Assembly (NCBI GenBank): GCA_024734495.1
Contig: JALMQS010000075.1
Span: forward strand, 10,970,757-11,034,756
Direction: 5' to 3'
Length of the DNA: 64,000 nt
Source of the DNA: Forficula auricularia
Taxonomy: Eukaryota > Arthropoda > Insecta > Dermaptera > Forficulidae
Below, one piece after another: positions 46,260 to 58,464 of this stretch. The position numbers and the translations under genes are program-made. The notes under the pieces were generated by a model. It searched no databases, had not been told where the DNA came from, and was given only the letters and a program-made list of their open reading frames with translations. The first letter of the stretch is position 1; every line of letters starts with the position of its first letter.

Positions 46260-47909
46260 ATTGGTGAGAGCATCTAAACATGTGTAATTTTATTTTTCTT
46301 ATTAATGTGTTGAAAACTGTTCTCTTTTAATGTATTTTACGTATCCAAATGCCATTTTTTGTGCAAATATGTACCTTGGTCCAAAGGATAATAATAAACT
46401 GAAATTTGTATGTCCATCTTTCCGTCCGATAATTGTAGAACGTTTAATAAATAAGATACAAACTTGAAATTTGTAGATGATAAATGTGTTCGTTCATTTT
46501 ACGGAAAATAAAAATTTTTAATCGTGTTAAATTTTGGGAAAGCTTTTTTCTGGGGTCATAAACAATAAAAATCTTTTTTATTAGGTATAGAGTGTGTAAG
46601 GATCCCGCTATGTACAATAAGGCTAATCTTTTCAAATTTAATTATGATGTGAAGATTCTCAAACTGGCTAATGATTATTGTACCAGCTCAAATTTAATTC
46701 CGTACTTTAATTAAAATTCTGAAAGCATTAGTAAAATTAGTTCGTTTCCTTCTTAAGAATGACAAATAAGAACAAAGTTTATATCGCAAGTATTTTGTAA
46801 GATTATTCAAAGAAATCCTCGGAATTCGAGTTGGACTTATATTTGCTGGGCTTAATAGATTTACAAGCATTTGATTTAAAAATTTGTAAAAATTCTTTGA
46901 AGCAGCTCAATGTAATTATTTTGTTTGCTCTCAGTTTAAATAAAATAATAATAATAGTAAAAAAAATTTTTTTCTTTGAATGACAAATAAAAATATTATG
47001 GTGTCACTTTTACTTTTACAACCCTTTGATTTAAAAATATGAAAGTATCATGAAAGTAGTCTAGAAAGTGAGTTTGCCATGAAAATTATATTGATTGCTT
47101 TAAAATCTGAATGTCAAATGAAATAAAAAACTACGGAACCCTTAGTATGTGTATCCTGCTCCCAGTTGGTTGTATTTTTTTTCTCTCCTTTATCTAATAG
47201 ATTGAAAAATTAAACCAATTTTCACATGTCTTACACCATTGCGTAATATTTCATTTTGTTTCAAATTAATCCAATTTGCATTTCTTTAAAATTTATTCAA
47301 ATTCTATTCCCTCATACGGAATATGGAAATACTCTATTGATGGGTCTTTTCATATGCAAAATGAATAAATAATGTTCCATAAAATATCTGCGTGAATATG
47401 AAATCTTCTTAATCTCACAAGAAATAGTGAAATCCAGAACTAAACGGATGAACTAGGATCGCTAGTGTGCTTTCATTATTTCGCTTTGAATTTATAATAT
47501 ATTTTAGTGTGTGAAGAAAGTGGAATATGAGCCGACATAATTGTATTATATTAACCAACTAGCTGAATATTCCTGGGGTTCGACCAGGTGGTTTTTGTCT
47601 TGATACATTTGGCGAAAATCAGAGGTGCTAGTTAACGGGGTAGTAAATGTACAGTATTGTTCTTATGGGAGAATTGAAATTGTTTTCTCGATAAATTTCT
47701 GCCATTAAAATGCCAGGAGATGTGAATTTGCTTTCATAATACATGTAATTATTAACTCAAAATAGCTCGAAGAGTTGTCACGCTTATCGTGATTTACAAT
47801 TAAAACATTTTAACCAAAATTTAAATTGTCATAATTTTAATATTCTTAAAATGTTTTGATTTACATTAAATTAGGGAAAGAAGAAAATATTTTTATATTA
47901 TAGACAAAA
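46260..47909. other. No recognisable feature
   Basis: AT-rich sequence downstream of the LINE relic. No gene or repeated block found. Confidence 0.4.
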
Positions 47910-48000
47910 GGATCAGCCGGGATTCGAACCAGGGATCTTCGCATGTGCACTGCGATGCCTTTATAAGAGCCTTGGCTCTTATTCTCTCGGCCACTGATCC
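47910..48000 (-). tRNA. tRNA-like gene, anticodon GCA, with palindromic D-loop insert
   Basis: On the minus strand: a perfect 7-bp acceptor helix GGATCAG/CTGATCC; D-stem GCC/GGC; anticodon stem TCGCA/TGCGA around loop GTGCACA, putting GCA (Cys) at 34-36 with the invariant T33; variable region AGATC; and T-arm CCTGG-TTCGAAT-CCCGG with one mismatch. The A box TGGCCGAGAG and the B box GGTTCGAATCC are good. The D-loop is about 29 nt because it contains a perfect 9-bp palindrome, ATAAGAGCC-AA-GGCTCTTAT. It is unlike a standard animal tRNA-Cys in sequence. It may be a tRNA pseudogene or SINE head. Confidence 0.6.
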
Positions 48001-48744
48001 CCGAACCCAAGCTGATACTTAATGTCTATATGAATTTGGAATTTCATTTTTATTTAATCATTTAATCTCTTCCTTGTTCATTTTTCGATCGAGTGGGAAG
48101 CGTTTGGATATAGTTTTGATTTACTATTCAATTTGGAGATTTAATAATTTAATAATTTTTAAACTCCGTAACCCCACTATTGTGCCCCTTGGTATTCACA
48201 CTCTTTCTTTTAAATAATGCTAAATTTTAGGCTTTTTGATTTTCTGAGATAGAAGAAATACCCTTCTCCTCATATTTTAGGCCCCAAAAAGTTTGACAAA
48301 TGCTGAGCTACCAGAATTTCAAATTTTATTTACCTTAATTTTTTGAACCTCTTATTCCTCCAGGGTGCACCCTTTTAATTGACATTTTTTGATATTTTCC
48401 TAAAGTTTGGCACCATTATCTAGATGTATGTAAAATTTTAGCATTCTTATTTATAGTAAAGTGGAATTTAATTTTTAACATACATACTTGCTGGACATAT
48501 ATAATATTGTACATTTAAATTGATGTAAATAGACAATTTGTGAGACAAAAATTTTACTTAATATTTTTCGAAATTCGAAAAACTCGGCTATAATAAGCCA
48601 ACATTAAAACGGTAGCATTAATAAATATGTTCTATAATAAATTTACCATATTCAAACACCACATTCTCAAGTGTTCAGCGATAGTCAGACTTAGGAAAGG
48701 TAGTAAATACAACCACAAGAATGTAATCTAGCCGATAACAGAAT
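48001..48744. other. No recognisable feature
   Basis: AT-rich spacer. A few bases upstream of the tRNA-like gene there is no obvious pol III element beyond the internal boxes. Confidence 0.35.
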
Positions 48745-49165
48745 TAATATTTCTAAAGAAAATCACGAATGTTATGTTATGGATAATTTTTATTATAACA
48801 TCTCAGAAGGGTTGTTTTTATCCCTTTTGGAATTAAGCCTGAGGGACAGCTTTTATATTCAATTCGGGAATAGTCATTCCATTTCTCTTCAAATTTTCAT
48901 AATTGATTTCGACTAAATGTTTAGATTTAGAATCTCATGGTCGAAATTTTTAATAATGCCATCTTTGAACAAAAAATGTTTAAACGTAATATATTTCAAA
49001 TTTGCTTTCACCTCAAAGAACAACTGGCAGGAATGTTTCTTGACACTCAGGTTCAATACCTGAGGAGTGAATACAACCCTTATGATTATGACATATAATA
49101 AAAATTATTGATAAACTCTAGGGTCTAAGTAGTTGACAATCTGTCGTGATTTTCTTTGACATTTC
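48745..49165. repeat. Diverged tRNA-cored foldback copy
   Basis: 'AAAATCACGAATGTTATG ... ACATCTCAGAAGGGTTGTTT' at about 48760 is mirrored by 'ACAACCCTTATGATTATGAC ... GACAATCTGTCGTGATTTTC' at about 49073-49162. The B-box text ACTCAGGTTCAATACCTGAG lies at about 49046. It is the largest and oldest copy, with extra sequence in the centre. Confidence 0.5.
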
Positions 49166-49386
49166 TGAATGTAGAAAGTCAAAAAAATAATTAGTTCTTC
49201 GTTTTTAGAGTAAATCCATTATTTCTATGAATGGCATTGAGAAATACCATAAATATATGAAAAAATAATTGGATTTAGTATATTTATACCATAGAAAGAA
49301 AGTAAAATGAAGATATCAGAAATTAAAAAAACAAACAAATATTTATGTTGTAAATAGCTCTGTAATTGACTTCGGGCGTGAATTAA

Positions 49387-49593
49387 TTGTTCCCAATCGG
49401 ATTGCTGATTGCCTTTCTATTCTCGCTCATAATGACAAAGGGCTTATTCAAAACCGAAAGTGAAACTAATTTGGGAATGAATCTAGATAGGACCACCGGA
49501 AAGGGAAGTTGGAAAGGCCGGGAATGTGTAGAATATAATACGTGCATAGGAACACGAGATACCGGACAAGTTTTTATCGGAATTCTCAAGTGA
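49387..49593 (+). other. Short open frame of unknown status
   Basis: 68 codons on the plus strand with a hydrophobic N-terminus (MFPIGLLIAFLFSLIMTKG) resembling a signal peptide, then a polar region containing TTGKGSWKGRECVEYN. The minus strand is also open over 75 codons. Composition is a little less AT-rich than the flanks. No family is recognised, and it could be chance or a decayed element. Confidence 0.2.
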
Positions 49594-50209
49594 ATCGATT
49601 CAAGCTTCAAGGAGAAAACTTCAAATAACTTTCATATGAATGAGCAAATAATGTCATCGTGATAAACAATAGGCCTGAAAGTGTATTTGAACATCAGAAT
49701 TTGAACGAATATTTAAAATAAAAACAAAAACAAAAAAGAAATTAGAGGACAAAGTGAACAATTTTTAAGGCCCGGTACATTCTCCGGATAGAGCCGTAAT
49801 AAATCTATATCTATACTATATATAATAAGACACTAATGGTGGGCTCCGATACATCACGTGACTTGCTTCATTTATTAAGATTATCTGTCAAATATCCAAA
49901 ATTTTAATTTATAATATTAGATATCAGATAGGAGATATTTTTTATAAAATTTTATATACTTTTCTCTATATTTGGGGCGATTAAATACTATTATTTTATT
50001 ATTTCTTTAAAGTTGCGATAAAACTGAAAAGGTTGAAAAAATCTTACAACTTACTAGGGCTGGTCGCTGTTGATTTTCTCAAATGTGTTTTTTCACTGAC
50101 GAGAAGGTTTACACCATCGGCCAAGCTCACAACTATTAAAATTACGACCAGTAGTAGAAGACCGATGTTGTACGTAACCATTTTCCGACATCCCTGTTAT
50201 GGTATAGAT

Positions 50210-51575
50210 CAGGGGTGTCCAACCTTTTGGCTTACAGGGGCCACATTTGAAGGAAAAAATTGTCCCGGGCCGCAGATAAAATAAACTAATTCTACAGATT
50301 TTGTTGATCAAAAAATATAGTTGATAATATTGAAAAAAAATTATTGATTGTTAAAATAAATACATATCTTTTATAAAACAATGTTTAAACGTTTAATCAA
50401 ACCCAAAAATTTCGGGAGAATTTCTCCCTTTCTAAACGGAAAATTTTCAACTAAGCTTAGATAATAAATATATGTGTTTATTAATTGAAATTTTATTATT
50501 TCATTGGTCCATTTTATAATTAAAAATATTTTTACTTTTCAATCAAATATAAAAAATAATAATGTAAATATTACAGTCACGCAAAAAATTTATATATAAT
50601 CAGGAAACGTTTTCAGTTAAAAAGCTAAAATTTGGTTCATTGTAATGCAAAACAATATACATAGTTACGTACCTTTTTCAGCTCATTAACTTAAGCATTT
50701 CAAGATTGGCATTTTGTATACTCAGAAACCGTTTTCAGGTAAAAAGCTAAAATTGGCGCATTGTAAGATATTTGCGTACCAATTTTTAGCCCATTAATTA
50801 AAACTTTACAAGATTGGCATTTTTTACTCTCAGGAAAAGTTTTCAGGTAAAAGCAAATAAAAATAATATGTATCTTATAAATCGATATTTATTTTTTAAG
50901 TAATTGATATTTTTTCATCAGAGAAAATAAATAATTCGAAATATTCGAGAAAACATTTTTTCCACCAACACGTCTCAACTTGTCCATGCGTGTCTAGACT
51001 CGTTTGTACTAGTCTCAAGTTTTTATCATTAAAAAATATATTAAATATTTGTAATTGGAAATAAGCAAATCGGGCAATACTAGAGCAATTGACTACTAAT
51101 ACTATGCCTGGCCAACCTGAATTGCACCGCCTGCCGATTGACGGCTTAAAAATTTCTGAGGACCGCACATATAATAATAAATAAGAAAAATTACAATTTT
51201 TTCAATATTTTTTTTTTTTCGAAATCTGCCTTTACAACGAATTTGGTACTTATCAATTTTTATTGAAAGTTATTTTTAATATTAATTTAAATGTAGCGAT
51301 ACATTGAAAGTGTTCAATCAGTGTAAATGTGGAAAAAAACAATACTACAACCAGATATGAAACGAAAACACACATTGATCCAACAACAAAATATATTTGT
51401 ATGGTAAAATAGACATAAAATATCAAAATTATGAGTTAAATCGCATAAACCAAACAATATTTCAAATTTTATTTTAAAATAACAAACAATTTGTCAAATG
51501 TGACCACGGACCGCAATATCACTCAAAGAATGTCTAGATTGTGAAAGCTCTAAGAACAGCTTTGATGCGCCCCTG
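50210..51575. mobile_element. Probable hAT-derived element, 3' end uncertain
   Basis: The left end CAGGGGTGTCCAACCTTTTG followed by 'GGGGCCACATTTGAAGG' and 'CCCGGGCCGCAGATAAA' is a characteristic hAT 5' end. Around 51480-51575 'TGTGACCACGGACCGCAAT' and GATGCGCCCCTG look like a 3' end. The terminal match is only about 7-8 bases and the flanks do not give a clear octamer. Another internal GGCCAACCTGAATTG near 51112 may mark a nested copy. Confidence 0.45.
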
Positions 51576-51796
51576 GGATTTACGATGAAAGAGTGTAGGA
51601 CCAGATCTTTGTCAACTTTCTAAAGCGATTTCGCGAAAGTGGACATTTAGTATATATTCATTTGAATAATATTATTAATAGCTACTAGTCTTATAAAAGA
51701 TATTGATCGTTTGGTGATGTTAATTTATTTAAATATCAGTTTTAAACTGTTGAAATCTAGAAAAAACTTCGGTAACTTTTCGACATTTATTTGTTA

Positions 51797-52545
51797 CTAG
51801 TTTCAAGACCCGCCTTAGGCGGGCCTTTTGCTAGCCAGGGGGCTCGCCCCCTGGACCCCACGTGGCTTCTTTATTGATGTTTTATTAGTTACAGAGAATA
51901 AATACATTATATAATATATATTTGGTTTTAATCTTTAAAATATATTTTTAAAGAAATTCCCAAAGCTAATTAATACCTTTCAGTTAGTTTAGTTAGTATA
52001 GTTCCAATAATCCTTTATAATTAACTTTGAAATAAATAAATAATATTGAAATGAATGAATGAGCTCGAATACAAAAGCCAAAAGGCTTAGTTCTTTTGAA
52101 ATGACTGAGGGTCTTAAATACAATAGAAAAAGGATGAGGTGAGATTCCCAAGGGTATTTTTAAGAAAAATGATTTTTAAATAACATATTTTATTTTAAAT
52201 TAAATATTTTTCATCTATATATAATCTTTGTTGCAATATTAAATTCTTCTTCAACGATAATGTAGTTAGAACTATTGAGAATGAATGACACTCAAAAATC
52301 TTACAAACACTTGTTTTTTGCTAGTTTAGTTCTTTTATTGTTTGGCAAGTTATGTTGGCTAACCTGAAGTTTTTTTGTTTTTCCTGAATTTTCCAATTTT
52401 CCGGGCAACTTTTCCAATTTTTTTTACGTATTAACCTGAATTGGACTATTACGAACATTAAAAAAAAAATAGCCAAATCGGTCCAGGCATTTGAGAGATC
52501 TGCGCTTACGAAGAAACAGAAATTCATTTTTATTATATAGATGGA
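51797..52545. mobile_element. Helitron/Helentron-like non-autonomous element
   Basis: The 5' end ACTAGTTTCAAGACC is followed by two GC hairpins: CCCGCCTTAGGCGGG and CCAGGGGG-CTCG-CCCCCTGG. The 3' end has 'AAATCGGTCCAGGCATTTGA', 'GAAACAGAAATTCATTTTTA' and TTATATAGATGG. This pairing of a GC-hairpin head and an 'AAATCGGTCCAG' tail recurs, as far as I know, in non-autonomous Helitron-type repeats of invertebrates. There are no TIRs and no coding capacity. Confidence 0.45.
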
Positions 52546-53873
52546 ATCTATCAATATGCAAGGCCCCCAAATGGAATCGACTATTTTTTGGAATGTAATT
52601 TATTTTTTACTTTGTCCAAGTGTCTTAGAGTTAAATTTTAGTTGAATTCCAATTTCTTCAAGTTCAAATTAGGGTCAAATGAATTAATTACTATCTTTGT
52701 GTATAAGAGTGAGAAATCTCCTTATTTAAAGTTTAAATGGGGAAATTAAGTTCAACCCCATACTACTCATTAGAACACTGTCTCAGTTACGCTACCATTG
52801 TAAAGTGGACCACTTAAAGATTAACCTAGATATTTTTTACCCGATATTTCTATTTCAAATAAAAATTCTGGGATTTAAACTGAATCATTTATCAAGAGCT
52901 TGGAATAGAAAGTCAGCTATCTCATTATGAAACCAAAGAATTACAATAGTACCTATATTAATTATTATATAAACCTAAAGTTTTGAAAAAGTAATGTTGT
53001 TTCATTGTTAATATAATACCGTCAAAATTCTGGTTTTTTGATTTAATTATTTTTATTTATATATTTATTAGGCCTTCTTTACATTTAAGATTTTCAATTT
53101 TACTCAAAGCCAATCACTAATTAAATATATATTTTACTCGGTTCGGCCTAACCTCCTCCCGGCCGGCCCTTGTAATGGAATAAACGCACTATTTTTAAAT
53201 TTGCTCATTATGTTTAAAATTGCCTGAAACGTAAAGAAAAGTCATTATTTTCTTTATTCTTTATACCCACGATAACTAAAGAAGGAAAAGTTCGTTCTGG
53301 TGATAAAATGTTTATATTTCCAAAGAAACGAATTGTTGAGTGACCAGTTTATTATAACAAAAAAACAAATTCACCTACCTCCAATCGAGTATTTGAACCC
53401 ATGAGAAATAACATATAGAATATTTATTAAAAGACTAATAATGATGCTCAAAACTTCGAAACTATTGTCTTTAACAAATAAATTAAATATTCATAATAAA
53501 TATGTATATATGCATTTATCATCAAGCAGAGGAAAACCTCACTGATTTCTCCTTATAGATATTAGGACCGCCTGCCTACCAGGCGTACCTAGTAATATTT
53601 CATTATTGAATTTGAATTTCATTTAAGAATGAAGAATTTTTTTAGTCCCTTTGTATAAAAAGATTGTCTTTCTATATCTAGTAATCTAGTGCAGATCTTT
53701 TCCAGAATAAAAGGAATAATTTCTATTCGACTAAACTATTTCCTGGACTTATCTTTTTAAACTCCACAGCTTCTTACAAGGATGCCAATAGAGAGGCTCG
53801 AGAGGATTATTTTATCCGTGGCAATTTCAGAAAAAAAATAATTTATTTCTTAATTCATTCTTTCATACCAATC
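52546..53873. other. AT-rich spacer; repeat E near 53255-53330
   Basis: No gene. 'CCCACGATAACTAAAGAAGG' and 'GTTCGTTCTGGTGATAAAAT' near 53268-53300 are a good family E copy. Confidence 0.4.
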
Positions 53874-53881
53874 GAATAGAC

Positions 53882-55216
53882 CAGCGTTTCTTAAACTATA
53901 GGGCGTGACCCCAAATGGTGTCGCAAAGCGAAATGTTGGGGTCGCGAAAATATGTATAATTCAGCTAAATAAATTTTGAAAACATATGTGACAAACTCTT
54001 ATTTATCGTTCATTTGATATATTACATTTTATGTACAGCGCAATTATAAAATCGTAATGCTGGCCAAGAGTAAATTATATGGACCTATTTACATAGTGAA
54101 AGCATCATAATTGAGGCAAGTAATTCAGTATTAAGTTATTTTAGAATCAAAATATGCCGCAAACGCACAGTATATAACGTCCTTTGTTTTACTTGAAACA
54201 AATCCTAAAACTATGTACTACTTTTCATAAGTATATCGTATTGATTACGAAATAAGCTGACGTGTTCTGATGTGGCCATCCACTTGACTTTACCATACAA
54301 CCTGACCCCTCACTTATATTTAATATTTAATAAAATTATTTATAACCATGTAGGGGAGGGTGGTTAGTTTTTGAATTTTTAGACTCCTGGGGTCCCACTT
54401 ATTATGTATACAAAATTTGGTTGAGTTTGGTAAATGGCCAAGATTTTCATTTTTTGACCCTACTCCCCCCCTCCAATTTGGGCGGTTAGTTTTTGCATTT
54501 TTAGACTTCTTGGGCCCCACGTATTATGTGTACAAAATTTGGTTGAATTTGGTAAATGGCCAAGATTTTCATTTTTTGAGCCCCCCCACCCCATTTTAGG
54601 CGGTTAGTTTTTGCATTTTTATACTTCTGGGGTCCCATTGATTATGTATACAAAATTTGGTTGAGTTTGCTCAAAGGGGCTAGATTTTTAATTTTTAACC
54701 CCCCTCCAGCCCCTTAATTTTGGATCGATATGCACCAAAATCTAATCAGCTCTTAATCTCAATGGACCAAAACTACGTGTGAAATTTGGTTTTGATATTA
54801 CAACTAATTTTTGAGCTAGACCGTCCACAAAAATTTGGTAACTCACACACTAACAGACAGACTAACAGACATTTTGACAAAACAATTATTATCTCGAAAA
54901 ATATAATTTGTTCACTTATTAGGTCTTTTTTGTAGAGCGAAATGCCATGGTTTTGCTCAATTTTTTTAATCAAAAGAGGTTCAGGCGTTTTTGAGATATT
55001 TTGAAAAAAAAAAAGAAAAAAAAAAAACACTTTTTTCATGCACGATTACAATACTTGACAATTACAATACAGACCCTGTATGGTAAAGTAAAAATAAATG
55101 ATCTATAGGAGATTGTTTATTTTTAAATGTATTAATTTTATATTTAAAATCTGGGGTCGCGAAACAATCTCGATGATATAAAGGAGTCATGAATGTAAAA
55201 AGTTTAAGAAGCGCTG
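53882..55216. mobile_element. hAT element interrupted by family A
   Basis: The left end CAGCGTTTCTTAAACT and the right end AGTTTAAGAAGCGCTG are perfect 16-bp terminal inverted repeats apart from one internal position. Flanks are GAATAGAC (53874-53881) and GAAGAGAC (55217-55224), an 8-bp duplication with one change. Subterminal 'GGGGTCGCGAAA' occurs near both ends. The interior lacks transposase and contains family A copy 5 at 54257-55096, so the hAT part is only about 0.5 kb. Confidence 0.85.
54257..55096 (+). mobile_element. Family A non-autonomous repeat, copy 5
   Basis: It has the same head as copy 1 (CTGACGTGTTCTGATGTGG) and the usual tail, with a short duplication 'TTGACAATTACAATACAGAC' inserted before CCCTGTATGG. 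It has three internal units of about 118 bp, each with 'TTTTTGCATTTTTA', 'CCCAC(T)', 'TATGTATACAAAATTTGGTT' and a C-rich run. It is inserted inside a hAT element. Confidence 0.8.
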
Positions 55217-55224
55217 GAAGAGAC

Positions 55225-56526
55225 TATTCGACTTCAATCCATATCAGACAATAATAATTCATTAATATAAAAAGCTTACATACAATTAAAACATTTTTTT
55301 AGATAGGGTAAAGATTGTTTTTTTATGAAATTCGATTTTTTCTAAATTTACGCTTTTTTCAACAAGTAGTTCAGAGTCTAGGATGCTTCAAATTAATTTA
55401 AAAATGCAGAAATAAATTTTCAAATTATTACTCAGTACACTCGATGGGCTTCGTTTGCCAGACCCCAAGATATTTCAATTTTTTTTATTTCTGCTTATCG
55501 TTTTTATTAAAGTCTGATACAGGGAGAAAAATTATTTTCAATCATGATTTTTCTGTACCTCTAGCTTAGTATTTTGTTTTTTTATTTTGTTTCATTAAAT
55601 GAAATTTTTTTTATGTATTACATTTTTTGTAAAATATTATGATGATCAAAGAGTTTGATGATAATCTCAAAGCTATATCTATCTATCTATCTAATGTATC
55701 GGCCTATCTGGATTCAAAAAGAGTGGAAGATTCTAAAAAGTTTGTTCTGACCCCAAAATATTTGTATTTTAAAATCAAAGAACTGACTTCTATAGCTGCA
55801 GAACTTTATGTTGAAAAGAGGAAATTAGAAAAAAAAATCGAATCGTCATTTAGAGCTTTTCATTTTCACTTTTTCCTTCCAATTTAGCCTCATTTGAAGT
55901 ACATCTCCTAACATGATGTTGCTCTTCAAATATCTCACTATATTTTTTTGTGTGAAATCTAATATAGAACGATAACAAGCTGCGAAAGTATTTTGTGGTC
56001 TTGCCAAAATTTAATTAATTAAATTTAAAATTCCAATATATTTCACCCCAACAAAAATATCGCTTTCTCATACACATACATTTACATATATAGCTATATC
56101 TTATATCGCATCAAAATAACCATGAAAGTTTTTACTCTATATGAAAACATATTTTCATATCATCGACTTTATTTAAAATTAACTAATAATTTTGATAATC
56201 GATGTTTATTATCATACAAATATATTTTATCACACTTCTAGAATTATTTAAGCTGTCGAATCCGCAATCTTTAATTATTATTGATTAACCTATAATCCAA
56301 GGGTGGACAACGGGAATCCACCCCTGTGAAATTATTTCCCCAGGAAAATTAGATTGGAGAGAGAGGAGACTCTCCATAGCAATCGCCTATGCACGATTGA
56401 ATATGGCACTTGAAGAACCTATAATCGGATAATATCGCAGATTTTATTGTATTAATAATGAAAATTTTTCATTTTAAAATATGATTTAAGCAACAAAACG
56501 AAATATTTAAATATATTACAAATAAA
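55225..56526. other. AT-rich spacer; repeat E, (ATCT)n, a hairpin
   Basis: Family E text lies near 55515-55560 and 55735-55780; a frame of 82 codons at 55639 runs through it and is not a gene. (ATCT)n lies at 55675-55693. GGGTGGA ... TCCACCC at about 56302-56324 is a perfect 7-bp hairpin. Confidence 0.4.
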
Positions 56527-57102
56527 TTTGCACGTTCTGGTGTGCCCATCCACTTGACTTTACCATACACTTCATGTTGAGTTTGGTATAAGGGGCTAGA
56601 TTTTCATTTTTTGACCCCCCCCCCTAATTTTGGCTCCAAAAAATAATATTTTCGTTATTAAAGGTTCTTGTTATAGTATATTTCACTTTTCTTGTTTTTT
56701 TTTAGTTTAAAAATATTTTAATTTTAAATTATAACCCCCCCTCCCCCTTTAATTTTGGGTCGATATGCACCAAAATCTAATCAGCTCTTAATCTCAATTC
56801 ACCAAAACTACATGTGAAATTTGCTTTTGATATTCACAGTAGTTTTTGAGCTAGCTCGTCCACAAAATTTGGTAACGCACAGACTAACAGACATTTTGAC
56901 AAAACAATTATTATCTCGAAAAATATAATTTTTCTGATGTTCACTTATTTGGGCTTTTTTGTAGAGCGAAATGCCATGGTTTCGTCCAATTTTTAAATCA
57001 AAATAGTTTAAGCTGTTTTTGAGATATTTAGAAAAAAAGAAGCAAAAAAATACTTTTTTCATGCACTATTACAATACTTGACCATACCCTGAATGGTAAA
57101 TT
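56527..57102 (+). mobile_element. Family A non-autonomous repeat, copy 6
   Basis: It starts TTGCACGTTCTGGTGTGCCC and ends CTTGACCATACCCTGAATGG. It has one C-rich unit, the 'CACCAAAATCTAATCAGC' block, and the tail. It is shorter than copies 1 and 5 because it has fewer internal units. Confidence 0.8.
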
Positions 57103-58464
57103 ATTGACAGTTAAAACAATATATAGGTATAGAAACTCAGCAAACTAAATCTTTTCAATTATATGTATACAAAACTCCATTTGATTGTATCATTAACTCG
57201 CTTTATTATTTCGTCATAATGTAATATGTATGTTGTTTATTTCCTATTAGTCTCTAAAACAAAGCATTTTTATTGACTTTTCTTTTATTTTTGTAGAGAA
57301 ATTTATTATTCAAATGATTTCTGATAACCGAGGATATATTGAGTGAGGATGATAACATTTTATTTATTTCAAAACCACATTCAATGAAATGCGCGCTATA
57401 TATACCTATAATGCTATAATTAACTAAATATCACATTTATATTACAATCTTTTTATATTATTTTGAATTTTGACCGCCAAATAAAGATATATTAAAAACA
57501 AAACTTTTTAAAATTAAAAAAATTCCAAAATATATATACTAAAATGTAGAAAGTAAATAATTAATTTTAGATAATTCAGATAGTTAATTTTACATATTTT
57601 AAGAATTATTTTGGCTAAATGGGCATTAGTTCCCGAGCCCAAGAGGGTAGGAAAAAAAGAATTATTTTTTTTTTGAAAAATGATAATTGAACATCCGACT
57701 GAGTTGTTTACTTAAAAAATATTTATTAAAAACTTTGTTCACAAATAAATTTTTCTTTAGCTTTTAAAAAATTTCTATAGTCACGACTGAAATTAAATGC
57801 GTGGGCACTTCTTAAATGTTAATTAAAAGTTATAAAGACCTACGCTTTCATTTTTAGTCATATGAGTATGTAGGGGTATGTTGGGTAGGTACTTAAAAAG
57901 AATTCATTTTATTTTTGTAAATTTGCAACATATTAATATCATTTTTTGTAAAAGTGTATATTTCTTTTTAAGTTATATTTCATATATTTTTATTTGCAGC
58001 AGATTAACATTTTTTCTAACAACTCTCTATTTCAAATTTATCAACCATTTACTTATTAACAATTACAATATTTTATTTATGATTGAAGCCTCATTTAGTA
58101 GTCTTTTGTGTTTCTACCCAACGACAAATGCAAATTTCTTTAGAAAAGTTTAATTTTATTATCGAATTTTGACCTTCCCCCTAGTCATTTTGCACACCTA
58201 AATATTTGTGATGACAAAGTTTTTATTAAAGAATAATTTAATTTAAACGAGATTTTTTTTTCTAATAATCCAAGACAATTTATATTTGGAAAATTTTCTT
58301 GAAATTAAATTATTCTTTATACTAGAACTGATGAAATGTTCTATTGTCATCGTCATCACAAATAAATATGTGTGAAAAATCAGAAGAAAATTATCTGCTC
58401 TGTAGAAGTAGCTCAAAATTCTATAAGAAGAATTCTAATTTTCTTAAGAAATTCGTATTTTATG
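57103..58464. other. No recognisable feature
   Basis: Very AT-rich. A 91-residue hydrophobic frame at 57878 is a by-product of T-rich sequence. Confidence 0.4.

Noticed and set aside
55639..55887. 82-codon plus frame with charged C-terminus
   Set aside because: Built from a family E repeat and an ATCT microsatellite; no independent coding evidence.
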